Shown: positions 13,338 through 25,638 of the stretch, piece by piece
How positions within the stretch are numbered: the stretch's first letter is position 1
Layout: every line of letters begins with the position of its first letter
Assembly (NCBI GenBank): GCA_016946835.1
Contig: JACVTC010000078.1
Span: forward strand, 187,501 to 230,000
Direction of reading: 5' to 3'
DNA length: 42,500 nt
DNA from: Neocallimastix lanati (nom. inval.)
Taxonomy: Eukaryota; Neocallimastigomycota; Neocallimastigomycetes; Neocallimastigales; Neocallimastigaceae
Translations under genes and position numbers: made by a program
Notes under the pieces: model-generated
Databases searched by the model: none
The model's input: only the letters and a program-made list of their open reading frames with translations
Told to the model about the DNA's origin: nothing

Positions 13338-14041
13338 AAAAAATAAAAAAAAAAAAAAAAAAGCACAAGTAAAATTGGAATAAGAAGATTGCCCAACATA
13401 CTGTTCTTGTTGTGGTGTATATTACAGCATATCTAGTTTTACACACTATATACTTTCATTTCCTAAACTTTGAAGAATTGAAGACAAACAGAATTTGGTG
13501 ATGAAACTTTTATTTATTAATTTTTTTTCTGATTATTCATGGGATATCATTTGAACATTCCTGATGATGATAAAGAGAGAAAGATTTTAATGATATTATT
13601 AATATTAATTTTTTTTAGGTATTTGTATTTCCTTTTTTTTTTTTTTTTTTTTTTTCTTCTTCCTTTTCTTCTTGGAGAATTTTCTTACCCGATTTCATAT
13701 TTTGTGAAGGTTTTTGAGGAATTCCTTCCTTACTAATGTTTTTATATACCTAATTGTGATTAGTGTTTTTTTTTTTTTTTTTTTTAATAATATGAATCAA
13801 TTTTAAAAGATCATTAATCATTAGACCTAACTGTTGTCAAGAGCGTCGACGGTCAAAACGGATAGGGGCAAAGAAGAAATTACTGATTCAGATTCGAATG
13901 ATAATTTTAACCTGTATAGGGTTTATCATCGATGAATGGAAAGAGTCGGAGGTCATTTCTTCCTCCTCCTTCGAAATTCATATACTAATTTTTTTTTTTT
14001 TTAATATTAATGAAAAAAAAAAAAAAAAAAAAAAAAAAAAA

Positions 14042-14172
14042 CATTTCAGTAGTAGAAAAAGAAAAAAAAGCATTTCAGTAGTAGAAAAAGAAAAAAAAGC
14101 ATTTCAGTAGTAGAAAAAGAAAAAAAAGCATTTCAGTAGTAGAAAAAGAAAAAAAAAGCATTTCAGTGGTAG

Positions 14173-14173
<1 letters not shown>
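14042..14173. repeat. 29-bp A-rich tandem repeat, about 4.5 copies
   Basis: The unit begins CATTTCAGTAGTAGAAAAAG followed by an A-run and a final G. Copies start at 14042, 14071, 14100, 14128 and 14158, with lengths of 28-30 bp because the A-run varies. The last copy reads CAGTGGTAG. It runs into a poly(A) tract of more than 30 bases ending near 14208. Confidence 0.9.
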
Positions 14174-14210
<37 letters not shown>

Positions 14211-14333
14211 TTATCATAAATATTATGATTATTAATAATTTATTATTTTAATTAAAAATGTAGTTATTAAGAGATTTGGACGATCCTGATTTATAATAAA
14301 TTATTTCTTTTATTAATTCTATTATTTTTTATC

Positions 14334-14450
<117 letters not shown>

Positions 14451-14677
14451 ATATTTAATAATTATTATTTCTATTATTATATATAATATAATATTTTATT
14501 ATTTTTATGGTGAATTTTATTACTATTATAATTATTATGTATAGTATTTTGTAATTATAATTTCTATTATTATTAGAGTATTAGAGTATTCTATAATTTA
14601 TATTATTATTCTTATTTAGTTTTAGTAATATTAGTAATAGTATTATTAGTAATGTTAGTAATAGTATTGAAAATAAT

Positions 14678-14998
14678 GTGTATGTTGATTCTAGTGTGTG
14701 TGAAAAAGTGTTTAATTTCCTTCTTGGAGGTCGAAGTATTAATAACAGTACAAGGGAATGGAAGGATCTATTTAAGTGCCAAATGAAATCAGGTGCTTAT
14801 TCTAATACTCCATTCTTGGTGGTTACTGCGGCACTTCTCCAATCGATTATACCTATTGCTATTGGCCAGCAATGGTCTTTATTCAATAGGTTCAAATCGA
14901 ATCATACTACTACTACCAAGAGCGTCAATGCTGAAGAAACAGTAAGACAGGCCAGCAGGACTAGCGCAACCAATGAAGATCATAATTTTGTATCTTAA
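14678..14998 (+). pseudogene. C-terminal piece of the non-LTR retrotransposon protein
   Basis: An open frame of about 107 codons contains VFNFLLGG, then a WKDLFKC segment, TPFLVVTAALLQSIIPIAIG and QQWSLFNRF. Composition is far less biased than the surrounding translations, so this was real coding sequence. It has no convincing ATG of its own; the frame simply opens after AT-rich DNA. Position just before the element's 3' UTR and A-tail suggests it is the C-terminus of the element's protein. I recognise the context rather than a named domain. A short independent gene is possible but less likely. Confidence 0.55.
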
Positions 14999-15616
14999 AA
15001 TTTTGATTAACATTGCGAAGTCAAAATTAATTATTATACTTTAGTATAATAATGCCCTTGTGAAGTCTTAAAGATATTAATTAAATGAAACTAGAATACT
15101 TTATACCATTATTTTATTCTATTATGTGTTTTATTTTGTTTATTTTTTTATCTTTTTTTTTTTTTTTCTTTTTATTTCATGTATTTTATCAAATATTTAA
15201 TTAATAAAGATGAAACAAGTTTGCTGCCGTTAAAAAAAAAAAAAAAATCAAATGTATTTTGTATGTATAAATATCATTAAATTATGTATTCTTAAAAAAA
15301 AAAAAAATCTCATTTAACTCTATATAAGTTTGTGTAGAAATTTAGAATATTTAGTTAATTAGGAAATATAGCAATTTAGTAATTTTGTAATTTAGTAATT
15401 TAGTAATTTAGTATAATTAGGATATTCAAGATTAACGACACGTGAGTACATACCTGCATAAGTAAAAAAAAAACATATTAGAATTAGGAAATTAGTATTT
15501 AAATGTTTCCTATATAATTTAGTAGTTAGTAATTAGTGATTGTAATTGATAATTTATAATTAATAAACAAATTTATTAAATAAATATTATTAGCAATATA
15601 TAGATACATTTATAAG

Positions 15617-16480
15617 ATGACCGGAACAACTGAAACAGCTCTTAATAGAATGGAATATGTCCTAAATGAGGACAATTACAATGAGTGATACGAAGACTTT
15701 ATCCTAGGAACTCCAAGGCGCTGGATTAAGTGAGTACCTTGAGAAAAACATAGATGATATCATAAAAGAAGTAAAAGAGAAATATACAACCAAAAATAAA
15801 AATGGAAAGGATATCTTATCTGAAGAAGGGTGAAAAAAAAAAAAAATTAAGAAACATAAAATGAACAACTTTAAAGTTTTGAGCTTTTTAAGAAAATCGG
15901 TAGATACAAAAATAAAATCCTTTATTTAGAAATAAAAAAAAAAAAATCAGCATACTTAACATTAGAGGTACTTAAGAACAAATACCATAAAGAAGAATTC
16001 AATGATGTGGTGCCAAAACTCTTCAGAAGATATTAGAAAATATGAGGGCCGAAAGTGATAAAGAAACCTTGGAATATATCGAAGAATTCTTAGATGTCAT
16101 TCAAAAAGTTAGGAAAAAAAAACAATAAACTTAGTAACAGGGAAAATTTAAACTACTTGTTTAAAGGGCTACCAGAAAAACGAGTAAACTTTTTGGAAAT
16201 AAAATACAGTTTCTCGGAAGATGTCGATAAAATATTAAAAGATATGAAAAAAAAAAAAAAGAAGAAATATCATATGCCTCTAAAAAAAAAAAAAAAAATA
16301 AAAATAAGAACAAAAATATGAACAAAAAGCAGTAATTTCGAAAGTTATGATCAAGATGATATTTATGATAGATACAATAATAAAAGAAGAATCGATGAAA
16401 GGAAAAAAAAAAAAAAAAAACATTGTTATTTGTGTGATAGTGAAAAACATTTAGTTTTACGACTGCCCCCTTTAATCCCA
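15617..16480 (+). pseudogene. Broken gag gene of the copia-like element
   Basis: From ATG 15617 the frame reads MTGTTETALNRMEYVLNEDN, then hits TGA where a Trp is expected before YED. Frame-shifted continuations follow: SEYLEKNIDDIIKEVKEKY (15732-15786), TLEVLKNKYHKEEFNDVVPK (about 15960-16018) and DKETLEYIEEFLD-like sequence. An open piece follows from 16094 containing NYLFKGLPEKRVNFLEIK. This order (an N-terminal DNY.EW.E motif, 'L...Y', 'GLP') is that of Ty1/copia gag (UBN2-type) proteins. At 16421 HCYLCDSEKHLVL keeps C-x2-C-x4-H, but the last Cys of the CCHC zinc knuckle is lost. At least five frame disruptions are visible, most at poly(A) runs. Confidence 0.7.
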
Positions 16481-16636
16481 AAAATCCTCATAACTACATT
16501 AAACACAATAGCCTAACCATTCAGAAAATTAAAATTAAAATATTTCAGTAGATGAAATAAAATAACATTAAATTACATTACGATAGTGATTCGGATAGTG
16601 AAAAAAAAAATAATAATAATAGTTGAAATAAAAGAA

Positions 16637-16815
16637 AAGAAATAAATTTAGTTGACCCTGAAAATAAGATCAAAGAAATAAATTTAAGTGAATTAAAGAA
16701 ATAAATTTAGTCCTGAAAATAAGATCAAGGAAATAAATTTAAGTGAAATAAAAGAAATAAATTTAGTTGACCCTGAAAATAAAATCAAGGAAAAAAATTT
16801 AAGTGAAATAAATAC
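16637..16815. repeat. Coding-type tandem repeat, about 60 bp x3, in the decayed element
   Basis: Three copies of a unit start GAAATAAATTTAGTTGACCC and end AAATTTAAGTGAAATAAA. In one frame it reads EINLVDPENKIKEINLSE, so it was probably an in-frame peptide repeat before decay. The middle copy has lost about five bases (TTGACC to TCC). Confidence 0.75.
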
Positions 16816-17676
16816 TAACTTCAGAAGACAATAATGATAATTGATATTTAGAATTTGAGACATATGATACAAACTATTGTGATAATCGTAGTGAAAATAA
16901 CAAATTTAAAAGCAATAACTCATCGAATAAAACAGAAAACACGAATATTTTTTCAAAAAAAAAGAAAAACAAGATTAATTATGATTTAAATAATTATTTT
17001 ATTAATAGTATTTACGTTAGTAATAAATATAATAATAGGTAACTATAAGGATTTTAAGTATGAATAATAATATACTCAATAATAAGATAACAAGTATAAA
17101 AAATACTAATGTTTCAAATTATTACTAGAATGTTGAAAATGAAAAATTTGTTATAATAGATAAATATATCATTGATTCATTTCTAGATAGAATAAAATAA
17201 AAACAAATTGTTAACAGAAGAGATTATTAAAAAGTTTAAATGAAAAATCAACCAAAAGAACAACAACATCCGGAAAATTATTTAATGACTCTTTACATAT
17301 TATGAATTTTGATAACTACTTATTATGAAAATTATCAAAAATAAATGAAAACGATTATTTAATATAATAGTATTTTAAATGTTGAATATGAAAGTCCAGG
17401 AAAAATAAAAATTGACAAAAATGTAAGCAAAAATAATTTAGGCGAAAATACTAGAGAAAATTATAAAAATATGATGAAAAAAAAATTATTTCAGAAAAAA
17501 AGAATTTTATCAACAATAAAAATTCATCAAAAATTAAAAAATTAATAGGAATGTGTAATTTCAATGTACATACATTTGGATTCGAATCTGATTTGTTATC
17601 TGTGTAAAAATTTAGGTTGTGCTACGACAGATACGTAAGAATTATTATCAAAGTTAGCAAGGATATAAAAATATTG

Positions 17677-17707
<31 letters not shown>

Positions 17708-18551
17708 ATAGAAAATTTTCTTTGTAAACAAAGATTTTATAATACTTTGTTTAGGAAGGAAGCCTCTTTTATATAGTTAATATGAAAAACATATATTTAA
17801 TGTATGGAAATAGGTATGATCCATCAATGGTATTTTGTATGCATATTTATCATTAAATTATGTATTCCTAAAAAATAAACCTTTTGCTTCAAATAAATAA
17901 AGTTAGTAAATAAACAAATATTAAGATTTTTTTTCAAAAACATTATTACTTCTATTATTAAAAATAATAAAATTGTTATATAAAAAAAAATTTTTTTTTA
18001 AATGTATTATTAAATAATTATTTTAAAAAAATATAAAGGTTTTAACTAAAAAGTTAAAAAAAAAAAAAGCATATATAACATATAGCATACTATTATAAAA
18101 TAAGATTTTTCTTAATTTTTTTTTTCTACTAATGTCGTCTTTTTATAAAAAAAAAAATTTTTTTTTATGTTTATCTAATATATTATAAGAATTTTATTCA
18201 TTATTTATTTGATTTCTTTATAATTATGTAATTTTAAATAAAATTTTGACATTAAAACTAGAAAAAAAAAAAAAGTCTATAGTATATTCTAAAAAAGAAA
18301 CATATTTAATTATTATTATAATATTAATAATATTAGTAGAAATAATGTTTATATATATATATATTTTTTATAGCTTTTCATTTTTTAAACCATTATCTTT
18401 TTACAACTATTCATAATGAATAGTAACACAAATAACAAATTTATTTAAATTACTCCTTTCTTCCAAAAAAAAAAAAAAAAAAAAAATTTCCATATGTAGT
18501 AATAAACATAAATAAATTTTAATTAATTACGGAAGGTCTTTCTATTATTAG

Positions 18552-18575
18552 AAAACAGATATTAATATCTGTTTT
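18552..18575. repeat. 24-bp perfect palindrome
   Basis: AAAACAGATATT is followed immediately by its reverse complement, with no loop. It could be a dyad binding site or a cruciform sequence. No gene lies within several kilobases downstream. Confidence 0.8.
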
Positions 18576-19114
18576 TAGCACTTTTATGACTCTACTAACT
18601 GAGTTTTATTATTAATTTATTTAAAACATAATAAAAGATTTTTTTTTATCCTTGGCTATGAATAAGAATTAATTATAATTAATAAAAAATAATAATAGTA
18701 AATGAAGCATTAAGTTTTTTTATTTCATAATTTTTTTATTTTTATTTTGTTTTTTTGTTTTTTGTTTTTTGTTTTTTGTTTTTTTATCTTATTATTTTCT
18801 TAATTTAATATATCATTCTGAGAATAATAATATTATAAATATTATTAATTAATAGTATTTATAATATTATTATTTACTGCGTCATTTCTTAGTTAAATAA
18901 TTTTAAATCGCCTATCCTAAACAATATATACTTTCATTTTTTTATAATATATATATATATATATATAAATAAAGCAAAATCAAAATTAAATTCAAGAGAA
19001 ACGAACAAACCATGATAATATTTATAAATATTCTTAAATGATTATATATTAATAATATTATAAAATTTTATAATAAGTATATCCATTGTTAAATCTTTGA
19101 ATTCTTCTTCATTA

Positions 19115-19160
19115 AATAATAATTTATTACATATATATATATATGTAATAAATTATTATT
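19115..19160. repeat. 46-bp perfect AT palindrome
   Basis: AATAATAATTTATTAC flanks a central (AT)7 core and is mirrored exactly by GTAATAAATTATTATT. Perfect AT palindromes of this length are unstable and prone to cruciform formation, so its survival suggests recent origin or assembly through a hairpin. Confidence 0.8.
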
Positions 19161-19864
19161 ATTTGAGAATTAAAAGTCATTCTTAAGATCTTTAAAATTC
19201 GAATATGATTTGTTCAATTTTTTTTTTTTCCTTAAACATAGAATAATTAATGATTTAATTAAATATAAAAAATGTATACCAGGGCTATTAATTAAAAGTA
19301 TACTTTACAAAATTATTTAAAGAAATAATAAAAAATAAAAAGAAAATAAAAAAAATAAGGAGAAGAAGAAATCATCTATAAAATTTTACGAATTATTATA
19401 TTGAAGTTAACATTATAATATGTATAAATTTCACCTATTGTTATATTATTTTTATTAAATATCCTTTTACATAATATTTCTATAAATATTGAATCACACT
19501 ATTTATTTATTTATTATTTATTATTTATTTATTTATTTATTAATTTTTAATTATTATTGTATTATTTATTATTTATTTATTATTTATTTATTATTTATTT
19601 ATTATTTATTTATTATTTATTTATTATTTATTTATTATTTATTTATTTATTTATTATTTATTATTTATTTATTTATTTATATACATGAAATTATCTGAAT
19701 CATTCATTTAAACTTTAATTCATTTATAGATAAGATACTAAATTGATCACAAATTTTATTACATAATATTCAGTTCTATTTCATTTCTTAATTCAAAATA
19801 AATTAAAAAATTTTAAATATTTATTATATTTATTATTTAAGAGTATGGGTTTAAAAAGATTGAT

Positions 19865-19958
19865 TTTTTTTTTTTTATAGACTGAAGACTTTGGTCTTCC
19901 CCATATAGTAATATGGGTGTATGATTAACTGTCATACCAGTACGGCGTCGGCGCTCTC
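19865..19958 (-). mobile_element. Short SINE-like retroposon insertion
   Basis: A 94-bp block of unusually GC-rich sequence is flanked by perfect 14-bp direct repeats TTAAAAAGATTGAT at 19851-19864 and 19959-19972, a target-site duplication. On the minus strand it starts GAGAGCGCCGACGCCGTACT and ends in a 12-base A-tail directly against its 3' duplication, the signature of target-primed reverse transcription. The body can fold into three stems: GAAGAC/GTCTTC, CCCATAT/ATATGGG and GTATGA/TCATAC, so the source was probably a structured small RNA. I cannot assign it to a tRNA, 5S or snRNA family. The perfect duplication implies a recent insertion. Confidence 0.75.
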
Positions 19959-19972
19959 TTAAAAAGATTGAT

Positions 19973-20024
19973 AATTAATAGAATGATTGTATTTTTCAAT
20001 ATATAATTATATATAATTATATAT

Positions 20025-20071
<47 letters not shown>

Positions 20072-20618
20072 TTAGACTAGAAAGGATTTTCGTCATTATT
20101 AATCTTAACAAAAGGTATATTTTGAAATGTCAACTCTACCAACAAGTAATGGTCCCTAAAATGATGAAACCGTATAGATAAATGTTCATATGGTAAATAT
20201 TTTATTTAATAAATAGATCAAGGGAAATAAAGATGATTTTTATTATAATAAAGATTATTATACTTACATAATTAAATAATATTATTATATTATTTTATAA
20301 TCTATTAATTTTGAATTTTTTCTTTTTATCTAGCTAAAAAGGCGATTCCTGTTCTTGTATATTTATTAATATATTTATATATATTTGTTTATCTATTTAT
20401 TTATTATCTATTGATATATGTCATGATTATATACAAAAATATATATTTAAATAGATGTTAATATTTAATAAATAAAATCATCACAAAGAAGCTTGTATTA
20501 CCTAACTCATAATAAAATATTATGATTAATATTTAATATCTTTTTAAATTAATATATAAATATATATATATTTATATCTATTTTTCTATCATAATTCAAT
20601 AGAATATAAAAATAATTT

Positions 20619-20662
<44 letters not shown>

Positions 20663-21866
20663 ATGGTTATTTTAATACAAATTAATTCCAGAATAAATCA
20701 TCAACTAATTAAATTAAAGGATTTTTCCAAATATATAATTATATATAATTAATTTAATTTAAATATAATCTACAAACTATTCATATAAATTATTAAATAG
20801 ATATTTTTTTTTATAAGATTATATGAAATTAAATATTAAAATTATTTATATTGCTAAAAGGATATAAATAATGAAATATTATATTTTAAATTTTAAATAT
20901 TATAAATAGGTAAAAAAAGAAGAAGAAAAAAAAAAGGAATATAATTATTTTATTTAACACTTTTTATTTGTGCTATAATCTTAGTTTTTGATAATGTACT
21001 ATTAAAATGTAAATAATTTTTATATCTATTTAAATCTATTCTAATAAATAGTAATAGATAATAGTAATAGTTTTTTTTTTTTTTTTAATATACTAAAATA
21101 ACTTAAAATGATTTAATTTTTTTTTTAAAAAAAAAAAAAATTAGTTAAAATAGGAAATAAGTGCATAAAAGGAAAAAATAAAACAAAAATGAATCACCAA
21201 TATTTAATTATATTTCATTTATTTTCTAAATAATAAATTATAATTATTGAAATTGAAATTAAAATTGAAAACGGATCAATGGATTAGGTTCAATATTTAT
21301 TTTTATTCTTATTTTATTTATTTATTTATTTATTTATTTATTTTTTATATATTTTTAAAACAACCTTTATTACATAAAAATATTGATTGGATATGATGAT
21401 GATAATTGATATTTATTCCAACAATTTCAATTATTTTATGTTTTTTATCTTTTAAATTTTTACAATTCTACTTTATTATTATCATATTACCATATTTTAT
21501 TATAATTATAATTATTATTATAATTTTTAATAATAATTATTAATTTTGATTTTTAATATATCATCTACGTGAAATGATGATTTCAATATTCGAAAAACAA
21601 AATAAAATAAAAAAAAAAATAAAGTCAATTTTTTTTTAATTCTAGTATTTAGTATTATTTTATTATTTATTTTTACCATTTTGTACTGATATCATAATAC
21701 GAATAGAAGTATATTACAATTATATAATTTTTTACCGAAATAAAATAATAAAAAATTCAAAATATTATTATTTATTTAAAATAATTGTTATTATTATTTT
21801 GCTATATTAATTTTTTTTCTCTCTCTCCCTTCTTTTTTTTTTTTTTTATAAATCAAAATCTAAAAC

Positions 21867-21931
<65 letters not shown>

Positions 21932-23041
21932 TTTTAAATGGTATAATTAAAGTTGAAAGTCATTTTAATATTAGTATAATTTATAAAAAGTTTATTAGAA
22001 TTGATTATTAATAATTATATTTATTCTTGTATTATAATATTTAAAGTTTTAATCAAATTTTTTATATTTTTTTATATTTATATTATCAATTAAATATGTC
22101 AATGAATATTTGAAAAATAAAATAAAATGAATAAATATTGAAATATAAATATGAAGTACAGATTGAATAAAATAAAATAAAATAAAATAAAATAAAATAA
22201 AATAAAAATAAAAATGAAAAGAAAATGAAAATGAAAATGAAATGAAAAGAAATCTTAAGAAATATTGGTCAAAACTTCAAAAAAAAAAAAAAAAAGTTTC
22301 CATCACTCTAAATCTCATTAAATAATCATTTATGTTCTTGTAATTTTTTTTAGTTAAACTTTTTATTAATACAGTTAATTTAATTCAACATTAAATAATA
22401 TTTAATGTATTTCTGTATATTTTATTTTAAGACTATTGTATATTAATTATAGTTCAATTTTATACTTTTTTATATCAATTTATTTAATAATTAATAATTA
22501 ATCATTTATTATTTATTATTTATTATTAATTTTTTAATATTTATTATTATTTATTATTTATTATTATTAACTATTTATATTTTATTTTTAATAATTTTTT
22601 TAATCAACTTTTATTATTATTATTATTATTCAATTAATGATAGTTTATTATGAACAAATCCATACATTTCATAAATTCAATTCACCATCTTTCTAATCAA
22701 TTAAGGTAAAACATTTTAAATAAATAACTTACAAACACTTGATTTTAACTATTAACCTTAAAACCATAATATAATAATTTACAATATTAAGATGTTTCAT
22801 CAAATAAAAATTAAAAAGTTTTTTTTTTTCCTTTTTTTAAAAAAAATGCCTTAGAACTTTGATAAAATTTGTTTAATGAATTATGAATTAAATAAATATT
22901 TTTATTTTTATTTGTTTAATTCAATATAACAATAAATAATACTCTAACAAAGTATTAAAAAGTAATCATAAATAGAAATAAAAATATAAATAAAAATAAA
23001 TAAATAAATATAAATAAAAATAATTAAATAAATAAATAAAA

Positions 23042-23072
<31 letters not shown>

Positions 23073-24234
23073 AATAAAATAAAATAAAATAAAATAATAA
23101 AATAAAATAAAAACATTAAAAAGACTTTATATTGTAACTCTAGCTTTAAATATATTTTGAATATATTCTTAATATATTTAATTAACTTGATTGTATATTA
23201 TAAGACATTTAAAAATAATCTTATTTCAAAAAAAAAAAAATTTTCGATATAAAAAAAAAGTATAAATTACAATATATTTTATATTCAAAAATATATTCTG
23301 CTATATATTGTAATACAAATTTAGAGAAAGAATAATTAAATTCAATTAATTTATATTGACATAATTTAATTAAACATATACTATTAAATAAGGTTTCATA
23401 TAATTAATTCAATCATTTACTTTTTTTATTTTATTAATTTTTATTATTTTGACCTTTTCAAAATAATCAGATTTAGTATATTGACATAATATATATAGAA
23501 ATATACTAAATAAATTTAATTAAATACTTATTATATATTGTCAGTATAATTCATTTTAATTATGTTTTTTAAAATTTTTTATTAAATGATAATTTATAAT
23601 ATACTAAATTTAAAAAAACTATTTATTTTAATATATTTGTAATATTATATTTATATATTAGATAATTATATTTTTGATTAATAAATTAATAGTAAATGAT
23701 ATAAGTATAAAATTAAAAACAAGAAAATTCATATATTACTATACACATTTCCAATATAATTCTAAGTAAATTATATTAAAATTAATATATTACTATAATT
23801 AACTATAATTGAATACTATTATAACATTAATATACATTAATATACACCGTTTAGGTTGAGTCAAATGAAACCTTAAGAATTATCAATTTATTAAACTTAA
23901 GCATTAATTTATTTCTTATTTCTTTGTTCATTCAAATTTTAATATAATGTTTTTTTTTTTTTTTTTTATTATATTTTTAATTTTTATATTATATTATATT
24001 ATATTATAATAAATTATATTATATTAAATTATATTATAATTATATAATATTATATTATAATATTATGATTTTATTTTTATATTTAAATTTTAATGTTTTT
24101 ATATTTTAATTTTATTATTAAAATTTTATTATTATTTTATTAATTGTTAATTTCTTCATAATTAAATTATCTAAATGCTTAAATAGAAAATTAAAATTAA
24201 CTCTATAGATGAAATTATGAAATATAGAATAAAT

Positions 24235-24266
<32 letters not shown>

Positions 24267-25354
24267 TATTATTATTATTTTTAATCCCAAATTATTATCC
24301 ATGAAAATACAAAATGAAAGTATTTAAGTAAGTTTATAAAATAGAATTATTAAAAAAAAAAAGTTAATAATGAACCAAGAAACAATAAATAGACCAAGTA
24401 AAAATAAATAAATAATATATAGAAATAGCATTAAAATGACATATAATAGGTTCAGAATTTGATTATTGATTTAATTATTATATAATATAAACTATAATTA
24501 TTGAATAATACTTAAACTATTTAATTATTATCAATCATAATAAATAAATAGGAAATAGAATATCTAATCTTTTTTTTTTTTTTTTTTATTAAATAATAAA
24601 TCATAATCAATAATTAATATAATATATAATATTGATTAAATATTAATTATCACAAATATATATAATAATTCTATAATTATAAAACTATAATATATAGTAT
24701 ATATATATATTTTTTTTTTAAAAAAATTTTTTTTTTTAATTTTTTTTTATATTTTAATTTTAGCTTTTAAAATCTTATATATATATATTAAATATTATTG
24801 TTTTTAAAAAAGACTATTTTATTTTTTTTTTCTTTTTTTTTAATTTTCACATTTAAAAAATAAGAAAAAAAATTATATTTTATATAAATATTAATAAATA
24901 ACAAAATAATACAGTTCTTTTTTTATTTCTTTTATTTTTTGTAATACGGTTATATTGAAGTAGTCAATAAAAAAAAAAAAAAAAAAAAAGAAACATACGT
25001 AATATAAAAATAAATGTTGAGATTTAAATAATAAAAGAAAAAAAAATATATAATATAAATTATTATAAATGATACAAAAAAACTGAATAATATCAAAATT
25101 AATTTGAAAGAAATATAAGAGAAAAAATATATATATAAAAGAAAAAGATACAAACAAACAAATAAAATCATAAAATTTATATATATTATACCTAAAAATA
25201 TATTTTAATCTTTATATCAATTTAAAATAAAAAGGGAAATATATTATTATTAAATAATTTATTAATTATTCAATTTGTTGTAAATTGTATGTATTTAAAT
25301 AAATAGTATAAAGTATATAAATCCTTTATAAATAATATTTTTTTTTTATACTTT

Positions 25355-25386
<32 letters not shown>

Positions 25387-25588
25387 GAACATTTTTATAG
25401 TTAATATGAAATACTAACTCTATATTTATTTATCTATAAAGTTAATATTATTTATTTATATAATACAGTTTTAATAATTCTTTTTAAATACGATATCAAT
25501 ATTTTAGATTTTAAAAATTATATAGTAAATATTTAAACAGTTTAATTTATTTAATTATTTTTTTTAATAAAGAAATATATAATTATAA
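19973..25588. other. Gene desert, AT-rich
   Basis: No confident coding region on either strand. Contents are (TTTA)n at 20022-20072, poly(A) at 20622-20660, (AAT)n at 21871-21932, a (TAAAA)n tract at 22167-22206, (AAAT)n and (AAAAT)n at 22995-23110, AT-palindromic sequence around 23985-24062 and poly(A) runs at 24969-24989 and 25361-25386. A less biased patch at 20085-20345 contains only very short open frames. Confidence 0.55.
22154..22206. repeat. Seeded (TAAAA)n tract, copy A
   Basis: AAGTACAGATTGAA is followed directly by about eight AATAA/TAAAA units. The identical 14-base seed followed by the same pentanucleotide repeat occurs twice more at 27763 and 27820, so this is a dispersed repeat rather than a chance microsatellite. 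Confidence 0.75.
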
Positions 25589-25594
25589 TCAATC

Positions 25595-25614
25595 TTTTTT
25601 TTTTTTAAAAAAAA
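25595..25614 (+). promoter_or_regulatory. T-run/A-run junction upstream of the tetraspanin
   Basis: Twelve T's followed by eight A's end 24 bp before the tetraspanin ATG. Similar T-then-A tracts precede the starts at 37929 and 39860, so they may be nucleosome-excluding promoter elements. The same motif also occurs far from genes, so regulation is inference. Confidence 0.35.
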
Positions 25615-25638
25615 GTAATTTATTGAAATAAGAGAAAA

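Larger units (their letters stand above)
15247..17870 (+). mobile_element. Decayed Ty1/copia-like LTR retrotransposon
   Basis: A roughly 48-bp sequence at 15247-15294 is repeated in direct orientation at 17823-17870. The core TATTTTGTATG...CATTAAATTATGTATT matches at about 36 of 40 positions, so these are probably remnants of the two LTR ends. Between them lies a broken gag from ATG 15617 and a probable zinc-knuckle segment at about 16421. Further downstream, at about 17150-17200, a KYIIDSF peptide may be the remains of the protease active-site region. Internal stops, frame changes and A-runs are frequent, and no reverse transcriptase or integrase is recognisable in the last kilobase. The element begins exactly at the end of the upstream element's A-tail. 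The true LTR boundaries are unclear because flanks have decayed. Confidence 0.65.
17880..19850. other. Gene desert, AT-rich
   Basis: No gene is supportable. The stretch holds adjoining A-run/T-run blocks (17985-18000, 18150-18167), a GTTTTTT tandem tract at about 18750-18785, (TA)n at 18947-18967, two perfect palindromes listed separately, and a TTTATTTATTA minisatellite at 19500-19680. Confidence 0.6.

Noticed and set aside
19865-19958. Hammerhead-like CTGAAGA sequence on the plus strand of the SINE-like element
   Set aside because: The GAAA core and cleavage-site geometry are missing, so no ribozyme is claimed.
20085-20345. Less AT-biased patch starting ATGTCAACTCTACC, with in-frame TAA and TAG where Gln would fit
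   Set aside because: I considered a recoded TAA/TAG gene, but all clean genes here use TAA as a true stop and the patch gives only about 25 codons of sense.
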